A stretch of DNA of 64,000 nucleotides. Source: Parus major. Taxonomy: Eukaryota > Chordata > Aves > Passeriformes > Paridae. The stretch lies in assembly GCF_001522545.3 (NCBI RefSeq), contig NC_031773.1, positions 25,927,685-25,991,684 on the forward strand, written 5' to 3'. The first letter of the stretch is position 1. Each line of letters starts with the position of its first letter. The position numbers and the translations under genes were made by a program. Below are positions 35,674 to 48,860 of the stretch, in pieces. A model generated the notes under the pieces. The model saw only the letters and a list, made by a program, of their open reading frames with translations. It was not told where the DNA came from and ran no database searches.

Positions 35674-37968
35674 CACACAGAGCCAGGATACTTAATTCTG
35701 TAGGTGTGTAAGGAATGAAAAGCTACATTCACAAAAAGTTTCAAGTGCTGCCATACTTTAATTAATTAAAATCTTCAACATGAATACCCAGTGTACTTAT
35801 TTAGCATAAGAAGTATTAGCTATGGAAGAATGAGATTTTCAAAGTGCTCTGGAACAGGGCAATGTCCAAGTTGTCCAAAGGTTAGTTAGTGTCTAAGACT
35901 GCATTGGTCCTAGTTAATTAAAATTAATTGCCTGAGAAGAGTCTCAGGAAAATTAGTACTTTTTCAAAAAGCAATGAAGGGTTGGAAGTAGTTCTCAATT
36001 CAGGTGACCACACTTAATTTTTCCTCAGGTGACACAAATTATGTTGTGAAAACTGGCAGGGAAAGAGTTTGTACAAGTGTGCCAAGAAGCATACATGTCA
36101 TGAGGTTAGCTACTGTTATAAGTGATTCATCTAAGTTTATTTGGAATACATAGTTCCAATAATTCAATCACCTGTTTGGAAAGGAAACAATATGGAAATT
36201 TGATCAGCAAATGCTTTTCAATAACATAAAATTTTTGAACTTCTTACACTCCTATTTAGCTTCTACTTGTTTTATTTTAGTAATCTTTCTGTTAGTTTTT
36301 TTCTTTTTCCTAGTCATAGTCCATAATTCTTATTTTCACACTACTGATCAGTTTGATCATCATAAACTTTCCTTCTCACTGGAAATGGTGAAAATCCTCT
36401 TTTACTTTTAAAACATTTTATTCTCACTTTTCCTAGTTTTCACTCTGTTGCTTAGCTACTCACCTAGAGTATTTCCTTTTTCATATGTGCTCCTTTTCTT
36501 CATAGTCTTCAAAACATTTCTTTTGATTTTTCTAAGAACTCTATTATGCAATTCAACTTTGCAGAAATAATAATTATCCTTATATATAGTATAACCAATC
36601 CGTAACAAAATAAAAATATAACCATTGTTTCATGATTTCCTTCTCACAATATCTTTGAATACTGCATTTTGAAATTTAATTCTCGTGTATCCATAATTAT
36701 CTCGCTACATGATGAACACAAATTGGCATTCTTCATCTCAGTATTGATATATCATAAAAGAAAATGCTGCAAAGTTGAGATCCATATGGTGCATGCAGCA
36801 AATCAAGCTGAGATTTAGAGCACTCTTGGAACTTGATGAGATAAAACACCCATTGGTGAATACCTTGTTTAAACAAGGTGGGCCTTGTCTTCAACTGTAT
36901 GTACTATTTCAGCTCTAGATTCTTTGTTTTATTTTTTTATATGTCACCATTTCTTGGCTTTACCTATACAAAATGATTCAAGAAAAATGCAACAGGTTTG
37001 GTTGGTGTTTTTAAAGGCAAATGATCTTGATCGACAGATTTTGTCTTTCATTATTGGAATTAGTGACCAATTGGAATGCCGTAAAGTCATTAAAATTCTG
37101 TAATAAAGAAAACAGGCTGGTCAGAAATGCAGAGTTTGTACCAGTGGCTACATCAAAACCAAAACATTCTCTGAATGTGGTTAAATAGGACATTAACCTG
37201 TAAGTCAGTCTATAAACATATTGTTGAGATAGAGAACATGCCAAGGATTTGACCTCTAACAAGAAGTTTGAATTAACTGAGGAGTCAGCTGGGTTCATTT
37301 CTGAAGAAGCAATTAATTGGAGGGCAGACTGAGGCAAGGGTTAAGAGAGGACTTGTATGGATTGGTTTGATTTTTTCTAGATGAAAATAAATTAAGTTAA
37401 AAACCCCAACCTGAACGATAAAAAGATTTAAGACTCGGTGAATAACAGGGTATCATGCCTTATGTATTCCTATGCTGTGGTCCTAATCAATCTCAGTTTT
37501 ACTGACAGAGTTGTAAGTGCCTCTAAAGCAAATCAGATACTGTAGGTAGAATGGAAATTATTCAATATGACCAAGTACTTTCTTTGAAAAATATGTATCC
37601 CTGGGCTACAAGTGCTCAAAATCAATGCTCAATGCTCTATTATGGATGGCGGACAATATTGTGGGGCATATAAAAAATATTCATGAAGTTAACTTCCTTT
37701 GTCACTGGAATGTCACTGGGTTGTCAAAATGAATAAATGAAAATGTATGTATTTAGTTTAAAAATCTCTCTACAGAGAAATGATATCTGATATATTAAAC
37801 AGTGACATTCCTGTATGAATTAATGTAGTTAAAGAAAGAAATAATAAAGAAAATATTCATATATGTAATAAATATTTTATGGGTTAGGAATTCTAAGGAA
37901 AAATAATATTTGAAAATAAAAAAATAAATTATTCTTTGTGATCATGTCCATGAAATAAGCTTTTAGGG

Positions 37969-37981
37969 AAAAAAAAAAAAA
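37969..37981 (+). repeat. A13 homopolymer
   Basis: Run of 13 A residues after TTTTAGGG; no retrotransposed sequence is recognisable upstream. Confidence 0.9.
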
Positions 37982-40900
37982 GCATCTCTAAATTAGTGAT
38001 AGGCAACTACTTGTAGGTAAACAACTCATAAGAAGAGTTATGTTCAAGAGGCCACTCTCTGTGGGGCTTTCTGACAAACACAGTGTTGAGAATGATTTCT
38101 TATATAGTAACCCAGAGAAGTGGAACTGGAGATTAATGAATAAGCAATATATCTGCATAAAAAGATGGATGCACCTCTTGGTTAACTGCATGTGGAAATA
38201 ATTTTTATATTATAAAGATATTTATTAATTTTTATCAATACATATTTTCTCATTCACAGTCAGAATCTACTAAACATTATTTACTTAAATCATTTTTTTA
38301 TCATTACAAATTAAGGGACTGCTAATACTTAGGCTTATCTGGAAGAATACTAGTACATAAAACATGTTTGGTTTTTTCTCTCTTTGCAATGCTTCAGGAC
38401 TTTTTGTTGTTTAGATTGTATGGAGTACAATAGCTCAGACACAACAATTAGGAAAAACAGTCAAACTATTTGAAAATACCTGTGAATCTATTTATTCCAG
38501 AACTCATTTTGCTACTACAAGCTCAATATCCATATTCAAATTTTGACAGGGTACTTGTATTAAAACTCAAACAGGAGTAGCAGATGTATTCCAAATATAT
38601 ACCAGTATTTAATTTCCCAAGAAATTGTACTTTATCCAATTTATTCCTTGGAGACATTTGAAAATATACTTGTTCTTGCAGACATTACAGGTTGGTGTCT
38701 GAATTCCTATTTGTAGGTGTGTAACCACTGTTCTCTTTTTACAAGAAAAGTTGTGTTCTTGTAAGTAGCATTACACAAATTTCTGAATAGAAGAAACTGG
38801 ATGATCAGTAAAAGACTTTGCACCATACTTTGATTGCTAGCTAAACTCTGTTCCCAAGTCATAATTTACCCACTAAGTCAGTAAGAAATGTTTAGCTTTG
38901 ATTTCTGAAAGAGGATTACTTGAGTGTTGTTTCTTTCCATCTCTCTTCCAGAACTTGTATGAAAAGGTTACACATGAAAAAACACTGAAACCCTATCAAT
39001 ATATTTTCCTGTATTGGAAATTTGACCTCTGAGATGTTGAACATCTGTTACTAGTGTTTATCTGGGATTTAGAGTTGGATGGTGAGTTAATATAAGAATA
39101 GACAAGTGCAATTAAATATAAAATGTAGGGAAGATTAAGAAACATAAGCAAATTCGTTGTATTTCTGCTTTTACTTTCCTCCACGTCTCCTGCTTTATAG
39201 CACTTTGACTATCATTGGTCATATAAAAGTGAAATGATAAACATATATATATAAATTTTTCTTGCCAAGTATGGCAAGACAGTGTGCCATTTTACCTGTC
39301 CCCTTTTACTGACAAGACTCTTCCTTATGGTACTGCTTTTAGAAACAGAACTATAAACTTGTAACTTTTCATATTTTGGCATTAATTACGTTGAGCTATT
39401 TACTCTACTGTAAGATTAAAATGATAAGAAAAAGGTTACTAATAACATATTTATTTTAAAGTGAAATATATTTTTAAATAGCTTTCTTAAATTACTCCAT
39501 TATACAATGAAGTTTTATTTAGAACACAAAAATATATGTCCACACTCTCATTGACATTCATGCAATGGAAGAAAAAAACATTCTGCTGAGAGTGGGATTA
39601 AGGCATTAAGGTGATTTCATTCTGAACATTTTTTCATCCTATTTCAGCAGGACAGGAAATAATTATTTTAGTTCTAGTGCTTGAATTCCATAGGATAAAG
39701 CTCAATCAGAAACATTTAATCATCTGAAACAGAAGGTTTGCAAACAATATCTTTTGCAAATATCTCTTTACTTTAGAGAAAATCTGAATACTGACCTTGT
39801 AGTTTTTAATCTATAGCTGATTAGATTTTTTTTTCCCAATGCAAATATGGTAGAAAAATGGCACTGCACACTATAGGATATGTGACTCATGGCTAAGGGC
39901 TGTGTGACAGAACAAAGGATCTAGACCCTGTGTGCAGACCAGGTCGTTATGCATTTTGGAACACAGATAGCAAAATAAATTCACTGTTTTGACAGAAATT
40001 AAACTGGACTAGTTTAGAATGAATAAGCAGATACCCCCCTCTGTCCCTTCCTTGTCCTTTGCCAAAAAATGGTCTATCTAGCTGGTTAGCTTATGAAAGA
40101 GGGAGATTATCAGTTTCAGATGAGTGATAGAATTCAACAGCTGTTGGAATGATGCATGCCAACTCTGTTAAATTGCTTTCTTAGTGAAATTGCAGAGATG
40201 AAAAACATCTAGAAGTTAAAATGGATTCCATTCTGTCTACACCATTACTGTCTTTTTTTGCTACCTGGATCTTGAGGAAAACCAAATTTTTGACCTGATC
40301 TTTCATAATTCTTCTAAAATCTTTGATTCTGCGAATTACTCTGCTTTGTGAACAGTCCTCTCTGATTAGTAAATCAGCAATATCCAGTTCCATTATATGA
40401 GAAAGAGGGTTTTTTCTCATCAGGCAAAGATGTTTGCTGAAATGTTTTGTGCTTTTTCAAATAAGTTAAACTAAATTCATTATGGCCCTAGCAGTGTGAG
40501 TGATATAATGTTGGATGGGCCAATTTAAGGTCAGTTATCAGCAAGTGTTATTCCATAGTCTTGAAACCTGTAAATGCAAAAAAATCTGCAGATACCCACT
40601 GACCACTGATCACCTTTCTACAAAGCACAATGACCTCACAGTCTATGAAAAAAGCCCAAGGCCCAGAATTTGTGCATCCCACAGGACAGACTAGCTTTGT
40701 AAAAGTTCCCCATAGTGTCCACTGATAATGTGTGGTACAGGCTGCCAACAAGTTTTGTTATCTTGGTAATGAAATGTGGTGATTGTTGTTGATACCACAA
40801 AGTGTATCAACTTGGCTAGCAACATTTTGGTAAATTATGGTTCCAGCCACTGAGTTCAAAATTAGTTTTTGAATGGGGATATTATGCTGCTGTTGTCATA

Positions 40901-41633
40901 GTTTTATGGCTTCAAGATTTGGACAGATTGCTTGTAAATCCCTCATTCATTTTCACCTATGCTGTTTTCAGCAAATTCCTGATGTCCAGTGGCAAAATAA
41001 ATAGAACTGAAGCTGTGCAGATTTGTGACAGCTTTGACATTGACACTCTAATCATATCTCAGATGAGAAAGCAATGTCATGGAGTCCATGCCTGAGGGAA
41101 GCATCCATAGTTTTGATAGAAAGACAAAAATGCAGAACTGGGTGGCTGAAACATCAAGAAGATTATCTCAAGGATAATCTTAAAGTATGTGAAGTAAACA
41201 TTGCAAAAACTAATCCTTAAGTATGTGAAGGAACATATTGCTGCTCATACTCTGAGCTAAAAAGTCTTCAGCGTGGAGCAGCAGAAACAACAGAAGAAAA
41301 CAATTTAAAAAATGAGATCAGAAAGCCCACAATTCACAGTTGCCTTCAGGCTGTCCCAGGTTTTGCCTGTGACACATCCACAGTGTACTAAACCTTCCAG
41401 TTGGTCTCACTTTCATCCTAAAATTCATGAGTGAACTTTGGAAGGCAGGTGCAGTTTCATGTGTTGATGACATGGGAAGTTTGTTTCCCCTGCAATAGTA
41501 CAAAATGGAATGTTCACAAGTCCCTCTTGGATGACTCTAAACTGCTCCAGAGGTTTATTGTCTGCTGTTTCTCTATTGCCTGATTGCTTTGAGTGTTAAA
41601 GTGGAAAGGTCAGATTTAGTCCTGAAGCAGAAT

Positions 41634-41661
41634 TTACATTTGTGAACTTACATTTGTGAAC
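41634..41661 (+). repeat. Tandem duplication, 14 bp x 2
   Basis: TTACATTTGTGAAC occurs twice back to back without mismatch. Confidence 0.9.
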
Positions 41662-42475
41662 TTTAACGAGAGAGTGTTAGTATCTAAAGAAATTTTACTT
41701 GAGTATTGTGTTATTTGGGAGCTTTTCATATTCAAAGGCAGAACAAAACCAGAAATTTAAACTCTATAAGACTAATTATAAAATGCATAACTACGGCACA
41801 CTTTAACGCATACATTCCATAATTAGGAAAATGAGTTGTTGTCTTTTCATGCAATAGAAATGTTCAAGTGCCCTACAATACAATTACAATTTGAAGTGTT
41901 CCCCAGTCTTGAACCAATGAGGAAAAAAATAGAAATCAAAAGACATAAAGATTTTTACCTTTCCTTGGATTTTTATCTCTTATTAAAGAAATTATAATTG
42001 CAGTTTAAATTATAAAAATTACATTCTAGTTTCAGTGCAGTACCACTGAAACTATTAAACTTATTCATGTTAAAACAGAGAACAATTTATTCAGCATAAT
42101 CTGGTGCAAGGAAAAGCATCCTGTGACTTAAAGGGGTCATAAGAGTTTCCCCTCTGTCCACACGAAGCCTGTTGCAGAACCTTAGAGGCAGCTGAAAATG
42201 TTAGATATATTAAATCTACCCATTTGAAGGTTAAATTAAGAGAATGAAACATGTTCATGTTAAGTGATGCTATTAATGCTATGACTTTGCATACAGTCTT
42301 CCTAAAGCATTAATGCATGATCACGTAGTTACATATGCTTTCATATCCCTTTAGCTGCTACATCTGTGCAGCTAAATTTGTAGACAATGGAACATATACC
42401 TTTGAAATAATGCATAAATAAACAGTTATCTTTTCTCATGTGTCTAATCCTGGAGGCTAGAGGTGCAATATTTTG

Positions 42476-43195
42476 AGTTGCTCTCTTTTATTCTCTATCT
42501 CCATCCCCCTGCATTTCAGGAGGACAGGGAGTAAGGGCTGTGGCTGGTTCATCACAGGCTGTTTGTGTTGCTCCTTCCTCCTCAGGGGGAGGACTCCTCA
42601 CACCTCACACCCCCGCTCCAGGGGTCCCTTCCATGCAGTGCAGTCCTTCAGGGACAGACTCTTCCAGTGTGGGTCCTCTGTGAGGTCACAGGTCCTGCCA
42701 GCAAAGCTGCACAGCCTGGGCTCATCCCTCTGTGGGGCCACAAGTCCTGCCAGGAGCCTCCTCCTGTGTGGGGATCCCATGGGATCACAGCCTCCTTCAG
42801 GCATCCATGTCCTCTGGCATGGAGTCCTTCTCAGGCTGCCAGTGGATCTCTGCTCCCCCATGGATTTCCATGGGCTGCAGAGGGACAGCCTTCCTCACCA
42901 GGGTCTTCACCGAGGGCTGAAGGGGCTTCTCCCCCTCTTTTTTCACTGACCCTGGAGCAGGGCTGCTCCTCTCACATATTTCACCCCTCTCTCCCAGCTG
43001 CTGCTGCTGCCTAGTAGTTTTTGTGCTTCCTTAAATCAGTCATCGCAGAGACCCTATCACTGCTGCTGATGGGCTCAGCTTTGGACAGTGGTGGGTCCTT
43101 CTTGGAGCTGGCTGGCATTGCTTCATCAGACACATGGTAACTTCTCACAGATGCCACCACCTTGGTAGGCCCCTGCCACCAAAACATTACCGAGA
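42476..43195 (-). mobile_element. Solo LTR, long repeat-bearing form, songbird-type ERV
   Basis: Read on the minus strand, the element begins near TTTTGGTGGCAGGGGCCTAC. It continues with CAATGCCAGCCAGCTCC, GACCCACCACTGTCCAAAGC, CTGAGCCCATCAGCAGC and GTGTGAGGAGTCCTCCCCCT, and fades out near GGGGGATGGAGATAGAGAAT. It is the same family as the LTR at 15841 but keeps the long central region of degenerate repeats and lacks the last ~250 bp. This is the most GC-rich island of the window. The two overlapping open frames of 158 and 149 codons (42473-42949 and 42565-43014) lie on the opposite strand to the LTR and reflect its low stop-codon density. Confidence 0.88.
42600..42960 (-). repeat. Degenerate tandem repeats inside the LTR
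   Basis: The motif pair GTGAGGTCACAGGTCCTGCC (about 42679) and GTGGGGCCACAAGTCCTGCC (about 42731) recurs with roughly 50-bp spacing. Further weaker units (GTGGGGATCCCATGGGATCA, and CCCATGGATTTCCATGGGC) lie on the distal side. The array is characteristic of the long form of this LTR family. Confidence 0.65.
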
Positions 43196-46100
43196 AAACC
43201 CAGTACACATTCTTGTTTTCAGAACAGAGGAGGATGAGGTTAAGTGGGCTAAAAGTCTGTACCTCTGAGTAGGATGCAGAAAGTCCTTCATTTGCTTGAT
43301 GCGTTTCTTATTTTTGTAGATAGGGATATCTCACAGTTGTTTTTTTCCATTCTGTTTGTAGATAGAAGAGGTCTTTAAAGCTTCAGAAGTTGACACTGAC
43401 ATAGAAGATAGCACACCTTGTTATCTTTTGCTGATGTCTAAAAATAGACCTTCTTTAATCCACAACATGCTAAGTTGGGGTTTTTTGTTTGTTATTTTTT
43501 TTTGGCGGGGGGAGTGGGCATGACAGCTGTTTAATTTTCAGGGGAGTATCATTCAGAGGATGGATTAGAATTCTTATCTTGCTAAAACCAGCAACATCAG
43601 AAATCAATATGAGTGACTTCCTGAAGTAATATTTCAAAGCAGAACAGTTTTTGTAAGTTTATAGAAATGATCCTAACTCTTGAAGATGCATCTGTGAGGT
43701 GATATGGAGAAATTAATACAGTTCAGGCTTCCATAAAGTCTGAGGGGTGAAAATTTCAGCCCAGGAACTTCTGCAAATAGCCTTTTGCTTAAAAACTTTG
43801 ACAGCCATAACTAGATTTCATTTTGACAAATGGGCTGTGATCTTTTTTGCTTTCTTTAATTCTTCTAAATAAGGCACAATGAATTAAATGCAAATAACAC
43901 CTTCAATTGTCAGAGTGTTCTAGATGGAAGAGTTACATTTACATTTGCATGGGTAAATAAAATAACAACATCTCTTCTCTACCAAATTTCCGTGAAAAAC
44001 CTAAAATGTCTTTTGTAGACAAATTTAGGCCCCTTGCATGTAGGGGGCCCAGCTCCTGAAAGTGCTTAATGGAATGAGAGTGCATATGCAGGGAAGCTGA
44101 GACACAAAAGCTCAGTAAGCACTCAGTGAATATTATTATGTATAGTTGAGCCTGACCTTTGTCTGTTGTAGTTCCACTGATATAAAGGGAACTTTAACAA
44201 TTTTTGTGAATGAGAATATAATCCATGTGTTTATTAAGCCTTTTATTTACTGTAGAAACAACTAGGCACCCAACAGAGGTAAATCAATGTAGTTTCACTA
44301 AAATCTGTGGAGACATGATGATTTTAAGAAGCAAAGACCTGGTCTCTCACAAATGAATGCTCTCTTTTTGTTCCCATTGTCTTCATCTATTTATGAAGTT
44401 CTTATATTTCAAGCTTGCTTTTCTCTCTTTGTCTTTCTGCAGTAACAGTTTTAAAATGTGAGCATCTCTACCCTCTCTGACAGTCACTACTACAGCACTG
44501 TTAAGGCTGCCATATTCCAGGCTGGAGATTTCTTCCATTGCTTCCTGTGGACACTTTCCACCGTTGCCACAGAGCTGCTGGCTGCACTGCAGACAGTTCT
44601 AAGCATGACTGTGTTGTAAACACAAAATCTGATCTGGCATCAACTGCCTGGTGAGGCCTTGTACTCATGTCAGGTGTAGCAGAGAACTGTCAGTCAAGGC
44701 AGTACATGGCAAGAAAGCCTTTTAAGCCTTATTATAATTTGCAAACTACAACAAAACCCTGCACTGAAACAGTAAAGATGTGTTAATCATCACAGACCTC
44801 CTAAGGCGTTGATAGTTAGCCTGCAAGTTTGTATTGAAAAAGTCTCAGTATCTTTGGGTTGGTTTGTGAGGCGCCTCATCTTTAAGGGGCTGTTTGCAGC
44901 CATTTTTTTAACAGGCTGCACAGCTCCATCTTTGGGACATGGAGTGGATGGAGAATATGCCAAAAGGCTAAAGAGTTTCTGCCTTTTGATTTTGCAACCA
45001 AAGGATTACTTTACTTTCTCTTGCAGGTACTCTTCACTCCAGTGTCTAAGCTCTAGAGTAAAGGGATGGAGAAGGGATGGCTCTTCCCAGGGTTTCTGCT
45101 GAGCTTCTCACTCATGTTATCACTCCTTAGTGAAGACACAGGCACAGATCCTGACTGTGCATGGGCTGATGTGGCAGAACTACGTGTCTCTGGGGTGAAC
45201 TGCTGCTGCCTAGAGCAGAGACTTACAGTCAGTTATGTGGCAAGAAAGCAGCACACTAGCTGAGCCCTAGCTGCTGACCCCTTCCAGGAGCCTGTGTTGG
45301 AAGTGGTAAAGTAATGGGTAGAGAACTAGCCATCTTGGACATGGAAGGAGAAAAAACTGGACCCAGAAACATTTGAGACAGCCTCTGTCTTCTCTTTTTT
45401 GGACCTTGTTGATAGAGATGACTCGATCCCACCACATTTTTCTCTTATGATATGCTCTGTGTTTGAGTCTAAAGAAAACTCATATTCTCCTTTGTAACAT
45501 GGTTCCTATGCTCTGAAGTTGCTGAAGGGGTTGCACTACTGAACTAATATTTATTTTGCTTCTTAGTCTCAAAACACATTGCACTGAAGAGGGTGCAGCT
45601 GCATGGAGAATTGAACTGAAAAGCTGCGTGCCAATGGCTTGTGCAGTCCGCTGCACTGGTTAGAGGACAACAAACAATTTTTACATTTGCCCCTGTCTCT
45701 TACCAATTTGCATATGGTTGAAAGTGAACAAACTCCTGGGTATTAAATTTTAAAGGTGCAGAATGAGCAAAGAAAAATATTGATCAATAGGACTGCTAAC
45801 TATATATTTTTTTTCACCTTCTATTTCTATGAATCTATTCTCTGTAAACACAAAATATGTATTGCCATAAAAAGTAGCTTTAACATAAGAAATTGTCACA
45901 GCAGCATACAACTTGAGATCTTCCTGACCTTGCAAGTGGTGTTGGGAATTGAGTTGTTTTTTCTCATCTTGGAATATAAAGCTTGAGAGAGTGCTTCTGG
46001 CTCCATCTCCTAAGAGTGCCTGTGGCATGAACACAATATACACACAGTGAATTTATATGTGTCAGAAATAGAAATATCAGGAAGGTCTGCAAACACAGAC

Positions 46101-46892
46101 CATTCTGGAACGCTTTCCTTCTACCAGCTGCTGAGCATTGCATAGAGATGGAGTGAGTCTTTGCTTTTACTAAATCCTACGCAAAGCCCTCAGCAGAAAT
46201 TATGCAGTAGATTGTTCTCCTTAAAGAGTGGGGAAATTCTTGTTTACTGTAAGAAACCCTGATGTTAAAAGGTTTGTTTACACCTAGACCAGGTATTTGG
46301 AGGTCTCTTTTATGCCATGGTATGCATTTATTTCACACATCTTCCAGAAGTATCTATATCTTAGAGATGTTAATCCTTGGCTAAAGCCTTATCTACTGGA
46401 GAGCTCTGAAGCAATATTACTTATCATAATTTCTGCATGAAGTGAGGTAGGTGGGGATGTCCCCTCAGTACGAGGCAAATTTAAGCAGTGAACTGTTTAT
46501 AAACCAACAGCTCTTCAGAGAGGGCAAGCTTTTCTAATAAAGAAGAATTTTTTTTTTTCTTTTTTTCTTTTTTTCCCCCTAGAGGTATTTCAACAATACT
46601 TCACATGCCAAATGCCAAAATATCTTGTTTTTGTCACAAGTTAAGGATTGTAGGTGCCTATAAGGCAAACGTAAATGGCATATGAATTTGAGAGTCCGAG
46701 GCAGCAAGTTGACTCTGGTAATAAAATTCAAAATAATTACATATGTAGCTGTCCCTAAATCTAACAGAGCAATAAAAGGATGTCATGAAAACTGGGCTGC
46801 AGTGGCAAAGCTGAAATGTAGGCTTATACACAGACACAAAAGATGGAAATTTCAATCATCCATCAGATAGCTGTGAATGAGCATTGTACTTT
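43196..46892. other. Intergenic, nothing recognised
   Basis: Flank between the antisense LTR and the CR1 scrap. A T-run followed by GGCGGGGGGAGTGGGC (about 43491-43518) and the pyrimidine tract at 46548 are the only notable compositions. Confidence 0.55.
46548..46579 (+). repeat. T-rich/C5 polypyrimidine tract
   Basis: T runs separated by single C residues and ending in CCCCC make up a 32-base pyrimidine tract. Confidence 0.85.
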
Positions 46893-47010
46893 GAGGTCAG
46901 TTCTGGACCTCATACTGTACCTCATACATCTTCATCGATGACCAGATTGATGAAGGGGAGTGCAACATCAGCACATTCATAGGTGGTTCTAAACTAGAGA
47001 GAGATTCATT
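46893..47010 (+). mobile_element. CR1 LINE scrap around the RT active site
   Basis: Codons starting in TCTTCATCGATGACCAG translate to I D D Q I D E G E C N I S T F I G G S K L, which aligns to the CR1 RT segment that precedes and contains the catalytic Ala-Asp-Asp. The Asp-Asp pair is replaced by Gly-Gly (GGTGGT), so the copy is inactive. Downstream to about 47345 a GC-richer stretch continues without recognisable CR1 similarity. Confidence 0.55.
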
Positions 47011-48731
47011 GACATAGAAAATATCTCCAGTTTGAAGGTGCTTCCATAAACCTGAGGACAGCTGACAGCAGTGCCAGGAAAGACAGTTTGGGGAAATGCA
47101 GAACTCAGTTCCTGGAGCAAAAAGCCTGCACTGTGTGGTGGTACAGACCGGGAGCAAGTGCAAAGAGAACAGCATTTACAACTTCTGTCACCTGGATATG
47201 CTGCCATCATGGGACAGCTGAACACCAGGTGCTCTGTCCTCATGAACCTTGCTATACTCACACATTTTGCCTGTTGAAGCCATGGTGAAATTAGCCTAAC
47301 TCATGCAGAGACAGTACCAAGCTGATTCAACCAGCATTGTGGGGAGAAAAAATTATCCTTTTAATATTTTTTTCAGTACTAGAACTTGTTTTGTTTTGTT
47401 TATAGGTAAAGTGAATGATCTGCATAAAAATTCATGATCTCTCTGGCTCCCTCACTCTGTCCAGTTTATACCATGGCTTCTAGGCCCCAATAGATCCTAC
47501 CAAGACTCATTATATTAGTCTTGAAGTAGAACAAGTTGGTAAGTAGAAATTCTTTTGTTATCAAGCCGTGGCAGACTTATCTGTTATGTGTGACACAGAA
47601 AAATAGCCACAAAAAGGACTGAGTTGGCATATTGCTGTGTAGTGAAAATTCTGAAGTGTGCAAAATTGCCTGTGATTCAACTTCAGCATTCAGGATTTTA
47701 TCCTAGTATCAAAGATCACTGCTAGAAAAGCTCACTTACTCAGTCCTTTTTTCTCAACACCTTTTTACTTTTTTTCGTTAGATTCTGTGCTAAGGTTGGA
47801 ACCAAGTACTGTGTCACATGAAGTCAAACTTGCATTAGGAATTATTTTCAGGAATCTCACTGAAGAAATAACCTCCTTTGGTCATGTAGCTACATACCTC
47901 TTGTCAATTGTTTTCCATGCTGTATATTTTGAATTACTCATATAAGCAATAAATAGTTCCAGGTGAACACAATAATATTCTCATTCCTACCTACTCCTTT
48001 TTTTTATTATCTCATAATTCCTGGAATATTATTTCTAAATGTTTACATGTTATACTAATAAATCTAAGGTTTTCTAATATAGTCACATGTTCCTTGAAAC
48101 ATTTTTATTTCTTGAAATGTTTCAAAAATGGAAAAAATTTAAATACATTTCTCTAGTGATACACATATACACTTGCACTTATTACAAAATATGTTAGAAC
48201 ATACATTAGAAATACAATTAAAAAAAAAAGCTCAAATCTTACACACTTCAAAGTACAACAAGAATTTTCCAGTCTCTCTTTGATAACTGCAGCTATAATG
48301 TAATACAGCAGCAGAAAAATAAATTACACACAAAAAATCCATTTCCATGCTAATGGAGTGTGTTGTATAAGACTGTTAGCATGCTTTCAGAGAGCAAATA
48401 GATGTTATTTAAGAATCTCACTTCTTAGAATAAAGGTGTACATTAAAATTGATGTATGAAAGATTCTAGTCAGCTAAAAAAATCTATTTCTTCTTAATGA
48501 AAGCATTTATTTCTAAGTAAAAAATGCCGATGAGAGCAATGACTGGGTAAAAAGCAGTGAAGAACTGTAAAGCCTGGGATTTTCCATTTCAAAGTCCTTT
48601 AACTGGTTTCACAATAATGGTTTAAAAATGAATAATGTAAGATCAGGAAATTCTGTGGTTGTCAACTGACAAAGGTTTCTTCCAGTTTTCAGCCTGTACA
48701 AATGAAATTCCTCCTGAAAAGCCTTTAACTG

Positions 48732-48760
48732 AAAAAAAAAAAAAAGAAAAAAAAGAAAAA
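48732..48760 (+). repeat. A-rich tract (A14-G-A8-G-A5)
   Basis: An almost pure A tract with two G interruptions. It could be an old poly(A) tail, but no element upstream could be assigned. Confidence 0.85.
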
Positions 48761-48822
48761 CCAAAACTGCAGAGAATTTAGCTGATAACCGTCATAATCA
48801 AAACTGAACAAAGAAAGAAATG

Positions 48823-48860
48823 CTCTGTGTGTATGTGCATGTGCATTTGCATGTGTATTT
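48823..48860 (+). repeat. TG-rich alternating purine-pyrimidine tract
   Basis: TCTGTGTGTATGTGCATGTG is followed by CATTTGCATGTGTATTTG, a degenerate (TG)n tract. Alternating purine-pyrimidine steps could favour Z-DNA, but no function is implied. Confidence 0.5.

Larger units (their letters stand above)
31276..42475. other. Intergenic, no gene recognised
   Basis: Eleven kilobases of mostly AT-rich sequence with the 41-bp and 14-bp duplications, the TC/CA microsatellite and A13. The longest open frames (31946-32245 and 37011-37337, minus strand; 99 and 108 codons) look like chance: no homology, no promoter, no splice context. Confidence 0.55.

Noticed and set aside
37011..37337. 108-codon open frame, minus strand
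   Set aside because: No recognisable product, no flanking regulatory signals, mixed composition; consistent with chance.
42473..42949. 158-codon open frame, the longest in the window
   Set aside because: It lies entirely on the antisense side of a recognised LTR; GC-rich repeat units lack stop codons on several frames.
48732..48760. A-rich tract as the tail of a processed retrocopy
   Set aside because: No gene-like or SINE-like sequence could be recognised upstream and no flanking target duplication was seen; CR1-dominated genomes make few such copies.
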